Positions 1 through 8,044 of a stretch of 64,000 bases of DNA are shown here, in pieces. Numbering within the stretch: position 1 is the stretch's first letter; every line of letters begins with the position of its first letter. The notes beneath the pieces are model-generated. The model had not been told where the DNA came from. It was given only the letters and a program-made list of their open reading frames with translations, and did no database searches. A program made the translations under genes and the position numbers. Source of the DNA: Streptomyces catenulae (GTDB lineage Bacteria > Actinomycetota > Actinomycetes > Streptomycetales > Streptomycetaceae); contig NZ_JODY01000037.1 in assembly GCF_000718015.1 (NCBI RefSeq), forward strand, positions 40,780 through 104,779, written 5' to 3'.

Positions 1-158
1 ACGAGGAGCGGTACGCCGGACCGGTCGGTTTCCTGTCCGGCCGGATCACCCCCGAGATCGAGCGCCGGGCCACCGAGATCGGAGCGCTCGGCGTGACCGA
101 CCGGCTCTGGGTACTGCTCGACTGGATCGAGGAGGCTGTGGCGGCGAGCCGGGGGTGA
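1..158 (+). CDS. C-terminal end of an unidentified protein (partial, runs off the left edge)
   Basis: An open frame enters at the left edge and stops with TGA at 156-158, giving the last 51 residues of a protein. The tail is amphipathic and helical, containing the stretch RLWVLLDWIEEAV, and ends in AASRG. It has codon bias like its neighbours, so it is very likely real coding sequence. No catalytic motif or domain is recognisable in this fragment and I do not assign a function. It converges on the deacylase gene that ends 54 bp downstream. Confidence 0.6.
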   Translation, partial: EERYAGPVGFLSGRITPEIERRATEIGALGVTDRLWVLLDWIEEAVAASRG

Positions 159-212
159 GGGGCACGGGGGGTGAGGCGGGGGCCCGGCGCGTCGAGGCGT
201 GCGGCGGCGCGG

Positions 213-1835
213 TCAGGGCCGGGGCGCTGCGCGCCTGATCGCCCTTCCCGCCAGGACCTCCGTGCGGTGGCCGTTCTCGATGACGGGCTCGCCGTTGATG
301 AGGACGTGGGGGATGCCGGTGGGCAGGGTGCGCGGGGCGGCGAAGGTGGAGCCGGCGGCGACCGTTTCCGGGTCGAAGAGGACGAGGTCGGCGCGGTAGC
401 CCTCGCGGATCAGGCCCCGGTCGGGCAGGCGCAGGCGGGCGGCGGGCCGGGAGGTGAGGTGGGCGACGCACTCCTCCAGGGAGAGGACGCCCAGTTCACG
501 GACGTAGTGGCCCAGGTAGTGGGGGAAGGTGCCGTAGGCGCGCGGATGCGGCTTGGCGCCCTGGAGGATGCCGTCGGAGCCGCCGGTGTGGACGCGGTGG
601 CGCATGATCCGGCGGACGTTCTCCTCGTGGCCGACGTGCTGGAGGATCGTCGGGCCGAGGTGGTCGTCGATCAGCAGACGGCGGGCTACGGTCCACGGCT
701 CCTCGCCGCGCGCGGCGGCGCTCTGTGCGACGGTCCGCCCGACGTACGGGGCGAACGCCGGGTCCGTCGTCCCGGAGATCTCGATGGTGTCCCACTCGAT
801 GGGCACGCCGTGGCAGCCGTCGGCGCCCTCGACCTCCATGGTGTGCCGGATCCGGGCGGCGCTCCCCTCGTCCCGCAGCCGGGCGAGAATCGCCTCGGGC
901 CCGCCCTCGCTCGCCCAACTCGGCAGCATCGCGACCAGCGTCGTACAGCCGGGGGTGTACGGATACGAGTCGAGGGAGATGTCGGCGCCGCCGTCCAGCG
1001 CCGCGTCCAGCAGGGCCAGCAGCTCGGGGGCGCGGTCCTTGTTGACGCCGAAGTTCATGGTGGCGTGGGCGAGATGGAGGGCGCAGCCCGCCTCGCGGGT
1101 GAGGGCGACCATCTCCTCGTACGCCTGGAGCGCACCGGCGCCGTAGGAGCGGTGGTGCGGGCAGTAGTAGCCGCCGTATTCCGCCACGACGCGGCAGAGT
1201 TCGGTCAGTTCGGCGTCGGAGGCGTACATGCCGGGGGTGTAGGTGAGGCCGGAGGAGAGGCCGACGGCGCCCTGTTCCAGGCCCTCGGCGACGAGTTGCT
1301 TCATCCGGGTCAGCTCGTCGGCGGTGGCGGGGCGGTCCTCCCAGCCCAGGGCGAGCATCCGGACGGTGCCCTGCGGGATGAGGTAGGCGGCGTTGACGGC
1401 GATCCCGGCGCCGTCGAAGCCGTGGTCGAGCCGGTCGAGATAGCCGCCGACCGAGCGCCAGGTGAAGTCGATGTCGCTGCCGTCGCCGTTCCATCCGGCG
1501 ATCTGGGCGCGGACCTCCGCGAGGGTGCGGTCGTCGACGGGCGCGTACGACAGGCCGTCCTGGCCGAGGACTTCGAGGGTGACGCCCTGCGCCGCCTTCG
1601 CCTCGTGCGCGGGGTCGCGGAGGAGGGCGAGGTCGCTGTGGGCGTGCATGTCGATGAAGCCGGGGGCGAGGGCGAGACCGTCGCCGGGGAGCGTGTGGCG
1701 GGCGGACGGGCGGGGACCGGCGTCGCCCTCGCGGTGCACGGTGGCGATCCGGCCGCCGACCAGGGCGACGTCGGCGCGGTAGGACGGGCCCCCCGACCCG
1801 TCGATGACGCGTACGTCGCGGAGCACGGTGTCCAT
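213..1835 (-). CDS. D-aminoacylase-like amidohydrolase (N-acyl-D-amino acid/amino-sugar-acid deacylase family)
   Basis: A 540-residue cytoplasmic metal-dependent amidohydrolase expected to remove an acyl group from an N-acylated D-amine. Visible metal-site features are GFIDMHAHSD (H64, H66), the HLAH cluster (H254, H257) and the late Asp in GGSDG (D421), with a C-terminal composite sandwich segment (YRADLVLFDP). Known D-aminoacylases carry a conserved Cys in a GNCG motif after the first strands as a metal ligand. Here the equivalent stretch reads LEVLGQDGLS, so the enzyme belongs to a divergent subfamily and its substrate may not be an ordinary N-acyl-D-amino acid. The start is the ATG at 1835, preceded by an AAAGGCAG-type RBS. 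It lies downstream of and co-oriented with the PLP enzyme and opposite the sugar-acid kinase/GntP operon, which suggests an N-acyl sugar acid as substrate. That substrate is inference. Confidence 0.85.
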   Translation of the reverse strand: MDTVLRDVRVIDGSGGPSYRADVALVGGRIATVHREGDAGPRPSARHTLPGDGLALAPGFIDMHAHSDLALLRDPAHEAKAAQGVTLEVLGQDGLSYAPVDDRTLAEVRAQIAGWNGDGSDIDFTWRSVGGYLDRLDHGFDGAGIAVNAAYLIPQGTVRMLALGWEDRPATADELTRMKQLVAEGLEQGAVGLSSGLTYTPGMYASDAELTELCRVVAEYGGYYCPHHRSYGAGALQAYEEMVALTREAGCALHLAHATMNFGVNKDRAPELLALLDAALDGGADISLDSYPYTPGCTTLVAMLPSWASEGGPEAILARLRDEGSAARIRHTMEVEGADGCHGVPIEWDTIEISGTTDPAFAPYVGRTVAQSAAARGEEPWTVARRLLIDDHLGPTILQHVGHEENVRRIMRHRVHTGGSDGILQGAKPHPRAYGTFPHYLGHYVRELGVLSLEECVAHLTSRPAARLRLPDRGLIREGYRADLVLFDPETVAAGSTFAAPRTLPTGIPHVLINGEPVIENGHRTEVLAGRAIRRAAPRP

Positions 1836-1962
1836 GGAGCTGCTGCCTTTCGGTACGTCGGCCTTGCGGTCGAGCCTGCGGTCGGCCGGTGTCCGGGGCG
1901 GTTCGCCGGTCGGGTGGGGAGGGGCGGAGGGGCGGGGTGAGACGTGGGGGGCGTGGCCCGGG

Positions 1963-2007
1963 CGGGGGCGGTTTGTTCAGGAAGGCTTCCTGAGCGAAAC
2001 GCCCCCG
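1963..2007 (-). terminator. Interrupted hairpin between the PLP-enzyme and deacylase genes
   Basis: An outer stem CGGGGGCG/CGCCCCCG (1963-1970 with 2000-2007) plus a short T/A extension encloses an inner palindrome TCAGGAAG-G-CTTCCTGA (1977-1993). It sits in the 225-bp gap between two minus-strand genes, so it could be a terminator or attenuator after the upstream gene, or an operator. There is no U-run, so a terminator call is tentative. Confidence 0.45.
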
Positions 2008-2019
2008 CCCGTACCGCTT

Positions 2020-2077
2020 CCGGAAGAGCGTCCGGAAGGAGGTCCGGAGGAACGTCCGGTCTAGAAGAACGTCCGGA
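2020..2077. repeat. Degenerate 12-bp tandem repeat straddling the 3' end of the PLP-enzyme gene
   Basis: CCGG cores recur at 2020, 2032, 2044 and 2056 with an exact 12-bp period, then once more at 2073. Read on the minus strand the units resemble CCGGACGTTCTT. The last copy lies inside the coding end (residues IRTFF) and the others lie beyond the TAG stop, as if the gene end had been slipped or duplicated out into the intergenic region. Confidence 0.7.
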
Positions 2078-3389
2078 TGAAGTCCACGACCGTGCCGTCG
2101 GATTCGACCAGCGGGATCAGCTGCCACTTGTCGAAGGAGGTGCAGGGGTGGGAGAGGCCCATGCCGACCCAGTCGCCGACCTCCAGGGCGTCGGCGGACT
2201 CGGTGGCCAGCCAGGCGTGCTGGTCGGAGAGACCGGTGACGGTGACTCCGGCGGCGGGCCGCTCGGCGCCGTCCCGGGCGGAGCGGACCACCTGGGCCCG
2301 CGGCAGGTCGAGGTCGTAGGCGGCGTCCCGCTTCCCGGCGTTGGCGAACGCCTGGTGCGGGGTGGGGCGGGAGACGATCTGCGCCCAGAGGCGGAACGCG
2401 GGCTGGAGGGTGCCCTCCTCGGGGACCCGGTTGAACGGTGTGAGGTGGCGGTAGTGGCCGTCGTCGTGCGAGACGTACGCGCCCGAGCGCAGCAGCTTGA
2501 GGACCGGGGCGGAGAGCGCGGGGATCTCGGCGAAGACCTCGGCGACCGCGTCGAACCAGGCGCTGCCGCCCGCGCTGACGACGATCTCGTCCACCCCGGC
2601 GAACCGGCCCTCGGCGTCGAACGCGGCGGCGAGCGCCACCAGACGGCGCAGCCAGGCGGTGACCTTGGTGTGGTCCGCGTCGGGGACCTCGCCCTCGTAT
2701 CCGGCGACACCGGCCAGGCGCAGGGTGGCGGTCGCGGCGACGGCGTCGGCCACCGCGCGGCACTCCGCCTCGGTGCGGACGCCGGTGCGGGCGCCCTCGC
2801 CCGCGCCCAGCTCGACGACGACGTCGACGGGGCGGCGGGCCCCGGCGTCGCGGAGCGCGGCGTCCATCAGCTCGACGCCGCGGACGGAGTCGACGTAGCA
2901 GACGAAGTGGAACTCCGGGTCGGCGTCCAGCTCGGCGGCGAGCCAGCGCAGGGCGGCGGGGTCGACCAGTTCGTTGGCGAGGAAGATCCGGGCGATGCCG
3001 TGGGCGCGGTAGACGCGGGCCTGGTGGGGGACGGCGGCGGTGATGCCCCAGGCGCCGTGCTCCAGCTGGCGGACGAAGAGCTGCGGGGCCATGGAGGTCT
3101 TGCCGTGCGGGGCGAAGGCGAGGCCGTGCCGCGTCGCGTACGTCTCCATCAGCGCGAGGTTGTGCGCCACGGACTCGGCGGAGAGCGCGAGGACGGGGGT
3201 GGTGAAGCCGCCGTCGAAGAGGTTGCGGCGTTCGGCGGCCAGTTCCCCGACGGTGCGGCCCTCGGCGTCCGGCGGGAGCGCCTTGAAGCGGTGGTCGACG
3301 CGTTCGTCCGCGAGGGCCCGGGCGGCCGCCGTCGCGGGGGCGTGCGGGTCCGTGGCGGGCCGGTCGTGGGTGAGCCGGTCGTCGGCCAT
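2061..3389 (-). CDS. PLP-dependent D-serine dehydratase/D-threonine aldolase-fold enzyme (amino acid deaminase or D-glucosaminate dehydratase)
   Basis: A 442-residue fold-III PLP enzyme. The Schiff-base lysine is K97 in FAPHGKTSM, followed by an alanine-racemase-type barrel and a C-terminal D-serine-dehydratase-like domain with the conserved LSHPCTSFDKW (H414 and C416, probable zinc ligands). Family members eliminate water and ammonia from D-serine or D-threonine, and D-glucosaminate dehydratase is reported as a PLP enzyme. Sequence alone cannot choose between these. The neighbours (KDG-type kinase, RidA, GntP permease, deacylase) favour a sugar-acid substrate giving 2-keto-3-deoxygluconate. 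RidA would then hydrolyse the enamine intermediate. The ATG start at 3389 follows GGAGG. The gene is divergent from the kinase operon across a 471-bp intergenic region that carries operator-like sequence. Confidence 0.85.
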   Translation of the reverse strand: MADDRLTHDRPATDPHAPATAAARALADERVDHRFKALPPDAEGRTVGELAAERRNLFDGGFTTPVLALSAESVAHNLALMETYATRHGLAFAPHGKTSMAPQLFVRQLEHGAWGITAAVPHQARVYRAHGIARIFLANELVDPAALRWLAAELDADPEFHFVCYVDSVRGVELMDAALRDAGARRPVDVVVELGAGEGARTGVRTEAECRAVADAVAATATLRLAGVAGYEGEVPDADHTKVTAWLRRLVALAAAFDAEGRFAGVDEIVVSAGGSAWFDAVAEVFAEIPALSAPVLKLLRSGAYVSHDDGHYRHLTPFNRVPEEGTLQPAFRLWAQIVSRPTPHQAFANAGKRDAAYDLDLPRAQVVRSARDGAERPAAGVTVTGLSDQHAWLATESADALEVGDWVGMGLSHPCTSFDKWQLIPLVESDGTVVDFIRTFF

Positions 3390-3510
3390 GGGGCCTCCTC
3401 AGAGCTGGGCGCCGGGCGCGGGCTGCGCCGCGGCGTGCCGGTCGGTGCTGGGCGAAGTATGCGCCGGGGGATCGGGGCGGGGCCGGATCGGGTCGGGCCT
3501 CTCCGTATCC

Positions 3511-3550
3511 GTTGCATATTCTGCAACACCCATTGCGTATATCGCTTAAT
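3511..3550. promoter_or_regulatory. Palindromic operator, probably for the local IclR regulator
   Basis: GTTGCA-TATTC-TGCAAC (3511-3527) is a perfect 6-bp inverted repeat with a 5-bp spacer. A degraded copy with the same layout, TTGCG-TATAT-CGCTT, follows at 3533-3547. The spacing matches IclR-type half-site geometry, and the only local regulator gene is iclR at 5063. The site lies 122 bp from the PLP-enzyme start and about 310 bp from the kinase start, so it could control both directions. The remainder of 3390-3860 holds no supportable gene. Confidence 0.6.
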
Positions 3551-3860
3551 GCTGTCTAACATCCGAGCCGACGCCGGGTCAATGACGGGTGTCGGCGGTC
3601 GTCACGGCCGCCGCGCACGCCGTGTCCCGGGCCGGAAATCCGGTGGTCACCGCGGTCGTCGGCCGCACCGCCACCGGACGCCCGGCACCCGCCGCCCGCA
3701 CCCGCCGCGACCGCCGCCCGGCCCTCGCCCCCGAGCCGCCGCCCGGTACGTCCACCGCCGCGACGCGTGCCGGACGGACGGCTCCGGCGCCGCGGTACGG
3801 CCGGGTCCCCGGATCCGGCGACGGCTTCCCCACACGGCACAGCTAAGGAGCACCACCCTC

Positions 3861-5066
3861 GTGACCAGGCCCTCGAACGCCAGCGGCACCGCAGGCCAGG
3901 ACGGCGGCGCCACCCACGGCGCCGGGCTCCCGGCGGGCTCCACCGACGTCGTCTGCCTCGGCGAGTCCATGGTCACCTTCCTGCCGTCCCGCCCCGGGCG
4001 CCTCGCCGACGTACCCTCCTTCGCGCGCGCCATCGGCGGCGCCGAGTCCAACGTCGCCTGCGTACTGGCCGCCGCCGGACACCGCGTCCGCTGGGTCTCC
4101 CGGGTCGGCGCCGACGGCTTCGGCGACCACCTCGTCGCCGCCATCGCCGCCCACGGCGTCGACACCGGCCACGTCGCCCGCGACCCGCACCGCCCGACCG
4201 GTATCTACTTCCGTACCGCGGGGGAGCGGGCCACCGGCGCGGACGGCGAGGAGCCCGACGCCGCCGAGGTCGTCTACTACCGCGCCGGATCCGCCGCCTC
4301 CGCCATGACCCCCGACTCGCCGGGCCCCGCCGCCCTCGACGGCACCCGGGTGCTGCACCTCACCGGCATCACCGCGGCGCTCTCCGACAGCTGCCTCGCC
4401 GTGCTGCGCACCCTCACCCGCCGCACCCCGGACCGCCCGCTGGTCTCCTTCGACGTCAACTACCGCGTCGGGCTGTGGCAGGGCCGCCCGCAGGGCCCCG
4501 AGACCCTGCTCGACCTGGCCCGCGGCGCCGATGTGGTCTTCGTCGGGGAGGACGAGGCGGCGGCCGCCTGGGATCTGCACGGGCCCGAGGCGATCCGCGC
4601 GGCGCTGCCCGAACCGGCCGTCCTCGTCGTCAAGCAGGGCTCCGAGGGCGTCACGGTCCTCCACCGGGAGGCCACGGACGGCGCGCACCCCGGCACGGCC
4701 CCCGGCGCGCCCGCCGGTGCCGACACGCCCGCCGGAGCCGGTGCCGACACGCCCGCCGCCGACACCCGCACCTACGCCCCCGCCCTCACCGTCGACGTCG
4801 TCGCCTCCGTCGGCGCGGGGGACGCCTTCGCCGCCGGATTCCTCTCCGGGACCCTGCGCGGGCTGCCGGTGTTCGACCGGATCCGGCACGGGCACCTCAT
4901 GGCCGCCGCCGCGCTGACCGTCCCCGGTGACCTCGCTGGACCGCCGCCACGCCCGCTCGCCGACCGCCTCGCCGCCCTTCCCGCCGGTGACTGGGGGAGA
5001 CTGCGTCTCGGCCCCGGCTGGACGACGGGGCTGCACGACACACGGGTGGAGGTCCCCCAGACATGA
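3861..5066 (+). CDS. kdgK: PfkB-family sugar kinase, 2-keto-3-deoxygluconate kinase type
   Basis: A 401-residue ribokinase-family enzyme. The substrate-binding GGAESNVA (59-66), the SFDVNYR..LW segment (196-206) and the anion-hole/catalytic GAGDAFAAGF (318-327, base D321) are all present, and the SFDVNYR and GGAESNVA versions resemble KDG kinases more than fructokinases. Expected reaction: ATP-dependent 6-phosphorylation of 2-keto-3-deoxygluconate, feeding KDPG aldolase. The start is GTG 3861 behind AAGGAG at 3845. The open frame continues far upstream but without coding character. An unusual insert of Ala/Pro/Gly/Asp/Thr (about 272-303) carrying GADTPA repeats interrupts the C-terminal half. 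The stop overlaps the iclR start (ATGA), so the two are translationally coupled. Confidence 0.85.
   Translation: MTRPSNASGTAGQDGGATHGAGLPAGSTDVVCLGESMVTFLPSRPGRLADVPSFARAIGGAESNVACVLAAAGHRVRWVSRVGADGFGDHLVAAIAAHGVDTGHVARDPHRPTGIYFRTAGERATGADGEEPDAAEVVYYRAGSAASAMTPDSPGPAALDGTRVLHLTGITAALSDSCLAVLRTLTRRTPDRPLVSFDVNYRVGLWQGRPQGPETLLDLARGADVVFVGEDEAAAAWDLHGPEAIRAALPEPAVLVVKQGSEGVTVLHREATDGAHPGTAPGAPAGADTPAGAGADTPAADTRTYAPALTVDVVASVGAGDAFAAGFLSGTLRGLPVFDRIRHGHLMAAAALTVPGDLAGPPPRPLADRLAALPAGDWGRLRLGPGWTTGLHDTRVEVPQT
4714..4758. repeat. 24-bp-period duplication inside the kinase gene
   Basis: A 21-bp unit beginning CCGGTGCCGACACG occurs at 4714-4734 and again identically at 4738-4758. In frame it encodes two GADTPA copies in a surface insert of the kinase. 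It keeps the reading frame and is absent from the usual KDG kinase core. Confidence 0.85.
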
Positions 5067-5842
5067 GCCAGACAGTAGACCGCGCACTGAGCATCCTTCC
5101 GCTGCTCGCCGAGGGCCCGGCCAACCTCGAACAGGTCGCGGTCCGCCTCGGCGTGCACAAGTCGACCGCGCTGCGGCTGCTGCGGACCCTGCACGAGCAC
5201 GGCATCGTCTACCGCCAGCCCGACCAGCGCTACCGCCTCGGCGCCCGGCTCTTCGCCCTCGCCCAGCAGGCGGTCGAGAACCTCGACGTGCGCGACATCG
5301 CCCACCCCCACCTCGTCGCCCTCAACGAGAGTTGCGGACACACCGTCCACCTCGCCGTCTACGAGGAGAACGAGGTCCTCTACATCGACAAGGTCGAGAG
5401 CCGCTACCCGGTGCGGATGTACTCGCGGATCGGCAAGCCCGTCGCGATCACCGTCGCCGCGGTCGCCAAACTGCTCCTCGCCGACCTGTCCGACCCCGAG
5501 CGCCGCGGCATCGCGGAGAAGCTCGACTACCCCCTCTACACGTCCCGTTCGACACCGAACGCCGCGGCCTTCCTGGCCGAACTGGCCAAGGTCCGCGAAC
5601 AGGGCTGGGCCACCGACCTCGGCGGCCACGAGGAGTCCATCAACTGCGTCGGCGCCCCGATCCGCGGCGCCGACGGCCGGGTGGTCGCCGCGATGTCGGT
5701 CTCCGCACCGAACGTCGTCGTCACCGCCGACGAACTCCTCACCCTCCTCCCGCTGGTGCGCCGCACCGCCGACGCCATCAGCCGGGAGTACTCCGGAACA
5801 GCAATCCCCCGGCCCTCCGCCGGTCCCGCACAGGAAGCCTGA
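5063..5842 (+). CDS. IclR-family transcriptional regulator
   Basis: A 259-residue regulator: N-terminal winged helix-turn-helix (about 4-65, with NLEQVAVRLGVHKSTALRLL as the recognition region) and a C-terminal IclR effector domain (about 80-250, including the typical ...INCVGAPIRGADGRVVAAMSV stretch). It would sense a catabolic intermediate and control the divergent sugar-acid/D-amine genes. The ATG overlaps the kinase TGA by 4 bp and the next gene starts 5 bp after its stop, so it sits in the operon it probably regulates. The palindrome at 3511-3527 is the best candidate site. Confidence 0.9.
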   Translation: MSQTVDRALSILPLLAEGPANLEQVAVRLGVHKSTALRLLRTLHEHGIVYRQPDQRYRLGARLFALAQQAVENLDVRDIAHPHLVALNESCGHTVHLAVYEENEVLYIDKVESRYPVRMYSRIGKPVAITVAAVAKLLLADLSDPERRGIAEKLDYPLYTSRSTPNAAAFLAELAKVREQGWATDLGGHEESINCVGAPIRGADGRVVAAMSVSAPNVVVTADELLTLLPLVRRTADAISREYSGTAIPRPSAGPAQEA

Positions 5843-5847
5843 ACACC

Positions 5848-6258
5848 ATGACCGAGAAGACCGCGCTCACCCCGGCCACCCACACCACCCCGCCCGCGAA
5901 GTTCTCCCACGGCGTCAGGAAGGGCAACATCCTCCAGGTCGCCGGCCAGGTCGGCTTCCTCCCCGCCGAGGAGGGCAAGGCCCCCACCCCGGCCGGTCCC
6001 ACCCTGCGCGAGCAGACCCTCCAGACCTTCGCCAACGTCCAGGCGATCCTCGAAGAGGGCGGCGCGACCTGGGACGACGTCATGATGATGCGCGTCTACC
6101 TCACCGACGTGGACCACTTCGCCGAGATGAACGAGATCTACAACGCCTACTTCGAGGAGCAGGGCCTCAAGGAGGCGCCCGCCGCCCGCACGACCGTCTA
6201 CGTCGGTCTGCCCAAGGGCCTGCTCATCGAGATCGACGCGCTCGCCGTCCTGAGCTGA
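5848..6258 (+). CDS. ridA: RidA/YjgF family enamine/imine deaminase
   Basis: A 136-residue protein of the Rid family, which forms trimers and hydrolyses reactive enamine/imine products of PLP dehydratases to keto acids. Conserved features include the core LREQTLQTFANVQAILEEGG, the catalytic-site Arg in AARTTVYVG (R114) and the acidic IEIDALAV strand (E128). Its place in the same operon as, and next to, a fold-III PLP dehydratase is a strong functional hint: it would clear the enamine released by that enzyme. The ATG is 5 bp after the iclR stop. Confidence 0.9.
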   Translation: MTEKTALTPATHTTPPAKFSHGVRKGNILQVAGQVGFLPAEEGKAPTPAGPTLREQTLQTFANVQAILEEGGATWDDVMMMRVYLTDVDHFAEMNEIYNAYFEEQGLKEAPAARTTVYVGLPKGLLIEIDALAVLS

Positions 6259-6314
6259 CCCGACGGACCGGGCCGCACCCGGCCACCGTCCACCGCCGCA
6301 CCGGCCGTCCGTAC

Positions 6315-6368
6315 GGCACCCACCGCAGGGGTCGCCGTACGGGCCCGGGCCGGGCACCCACCGCAGGG
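6315..6368. repeat. Direct repeat in the ridA-gntP gap
   Basis: GGCACCCACCGCAGGG occurs at 6315-6330 and 6353-6368 (38-bp period) in the 295-bp gap between ridA and the permease gene. The gap has no coding signal. A separate promoter for the permease is possible but I see no clear -35/-10 pair. Confidence 0.7.
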
Positions 6369-6553
6369 TCCCGGCCACCCACACCCCCCACCGAGCAACC
6401 GCCTTGCCCTTAAAGCACCTTCACCCGCACCGTCCGCCGCACGGCGCGGCGCCCCGCACCTCCGGGGCGCCGTGCCGCGGTCCGCCCTGCCCCGAGACGC
6501 ATTCCAGGGGAGCCACCCGGACCTCCGGGCCCCGCCGACAACGGAGTCACACG

Positions 6554-8035
6554 ATGTTCCTCGCCGCCGCCACGGCCCCCGCGCCACCGCCCCCGCCGCC
6601 GCACACGGGCGGGCTGCTCGCCCTGATACCGGGCACCCCGGGCCTGCTGACCGTCGCCGTCCTCGGCATCGCCCTGCTGCTTGTGCTGATCATCAAGTTC
6701 CGGCTACAGCCGTTCGTCGCGCTGCTCACCGTCTCCATCGCGGTCGGACTGGGCGCCGGACTCTCCGTCACCGAACTCTTCGGCACGGTCCAGAAGTCCG
6801 ATGTGAAGTCCATGATCGAGAGCGGTATGGGCGGCACCCTCGGCCATATCGCGATCATCATCGGTCTGGGCACCATGCTCGGCTCGATCCTGGAGGTCTC
6901 CGGCGGCGGTGAAGTGCTCAGCACCCGCCTGCTGAACCTCTTCGGCGAGCAGCGCGCCCCGCTCGCCATGGGCCTGACCGGCCTCCTCTTCGGCATCCCG
7001 GTCTTCTTCGACATCGGCATCTTCGTCCTCGCCCCGATCGTCTACGCGGCGGCCAAACGCGGCGGCAAGTCGATGCTCCTCTACTGTCTGCCGCTGCTCG
7101 GCTCGCTGTCGATGACCCACGCCTTCCTGCCGCCGCACCCCGGACCGGTCGCCGCCGCGAGCCTCTTCCACGTGGACCTCGGCTGGATCATCCTGATGGG
7201 CCTGGTCTGCGGTATCCCCGCGGTCCTCGCCACCTGGGCGTGGGCCGCCTGGATCGGTAAGCGGATCTTCGTCGAACTGCCGCAGGACATGGCCGAGGCG
7301 GCGGACGAGGCGAAGGCGGCGGTCCTCGCCGAACAGCGCGCCGCCGGGGTCACCCCGCAGGAGAAGCCGGTGTCGCTGGGCGCCGTCCTCACCATCATCG
7401 CGATACCGCTGGTGCTGATCCTGCTGTCGACGTTCTCGTCCATCGCGCTGGACCCCAGTACGTTCCGGTCGGTCGTCGAGTTCTTCGGCAACCCGTTCGT
7501 CGCGCTGAGCCTCGCGCTCTTCGCCGCGTACTACCTGCTCGGCATCCGCCGCGGCTGGTCGCGCAAGTCGCTGGAGCGGGTCTCCACCGCCTCGCTCAAG
7601 CCGATCGGCAACATCCTGCTGGTGGTCGGCGCGGGCGGCGTCTTCGGCGCGGTCCTCCAGGGCAGCGGCGTCGCGAACGCCCTCTCCGACACCTTCCACG
7701 GCGTCGGGCTGCCGGTCATCGTGCTGGCCTGGCTGCTCTCGCTGGTGCTGCGCGTCGCCCAGGGCTCGGCGACCGTCGCCATCGTCACCACCGCCGGGAT
7801 CGTCCTGCCGCTCGTCCAGGGCCAGGGCATGTCGCAGGCGCATCTGGCGCTGATCATCATGGCGATCTCGGCCGGTTCGATCTTCGCCTCGCACGTCAAC
7901 GACGGCGGCTTCTGGATGGTCGCCAAGTACTTCGGCATCTCCGAGCGCGACACCCTGAAGTCCTGGACGGTCCTGGAATCCGTCCTCTCGGTCGCGGGCT
8001 TCGCGGTGGCGGCGCTGGTCAGTCTGGTCGTGTAG
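6554..8035 (+). CDS. GntP-family gluconate/sugar-acid permease
   Basis: A 493-residue inner-membrane transporter of the gluconate:H+ symporter family, with about 12 hydrophobic segments from residue 25 to the C-terminus and GntP-type motifs such as GIPVFFDIGIFVLAPIVYA, the AFLPPHPGPVAAA loop and the late segment SHVNDGGFWMV. The ATG at 6554 precedes a short Pro-rich cytoplasmic tail; upstream in-frame sequence to 6404 lacks coding character. Being in the kinase-iclR-ridA operon, its substrate is likely the sugar acid or N-acyl sugar acid used by the pathway. Exact specificity is inference. Confidence 0.9.
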   Translation: MFLAAATAPAPPPPPPHTGGLLALIPGTPGLLTVAVLGIALLLVLIIKFRLQPFVALLTVSIAVGLGAGLSVTELFGTVQKSDVKSMIESGMGGTLGHIAIIIGLGTMLGSILEVSGGGEVLSTRLLNLFGEQRAPLAMGLTGLLFGIPVFFDIGIFVLAPIVYAAAKRGGKSMLLYCLPLLGSLSMTHAFLPPHPGPVAAASLFHVDLGWIILMGLVCGIPAVLATWAWAAWIGKRIFVELPQDMAEAADEAKAAVLAEQRAAGVTPQEKPVSLGAVLTIIAIPLVLILLSTFSSIALDPSTFRSVVEFFGNPFVALSLALFAAYYLLGIRRGWSRKSLERVSTASLKPIGNILLVVGAGGVFGAVLQGSGVANALSDTFHGVGLPVIVLAWLLSLVLRVAQGSATVAIVTTAGIVLPLVQGQGMSQAHLALIIMAISAGSIFASHVNDGGFWMVAKYFGISERDTLKSWTVLESVLSVAGFAVAALVSLVV

Positions 8036-8044
8036 CGGAGGGGC

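Noticed and set aside
171..1940. Long plus-strand open frame opposite the deacylase
   Set aside because: Valine/Glycine/Alanine-rich shadow of the real minus-strand gene, without domain signal. Such mirror frames are expected in very G+C-rich DNA.
1944..3860. Upstream extension of the sugar kinase frame
   Set aside because: It overlaps a convincing minus-strand enzyme gene and lacks kinase homology; the RBS AAGGAG places the start at 3861.
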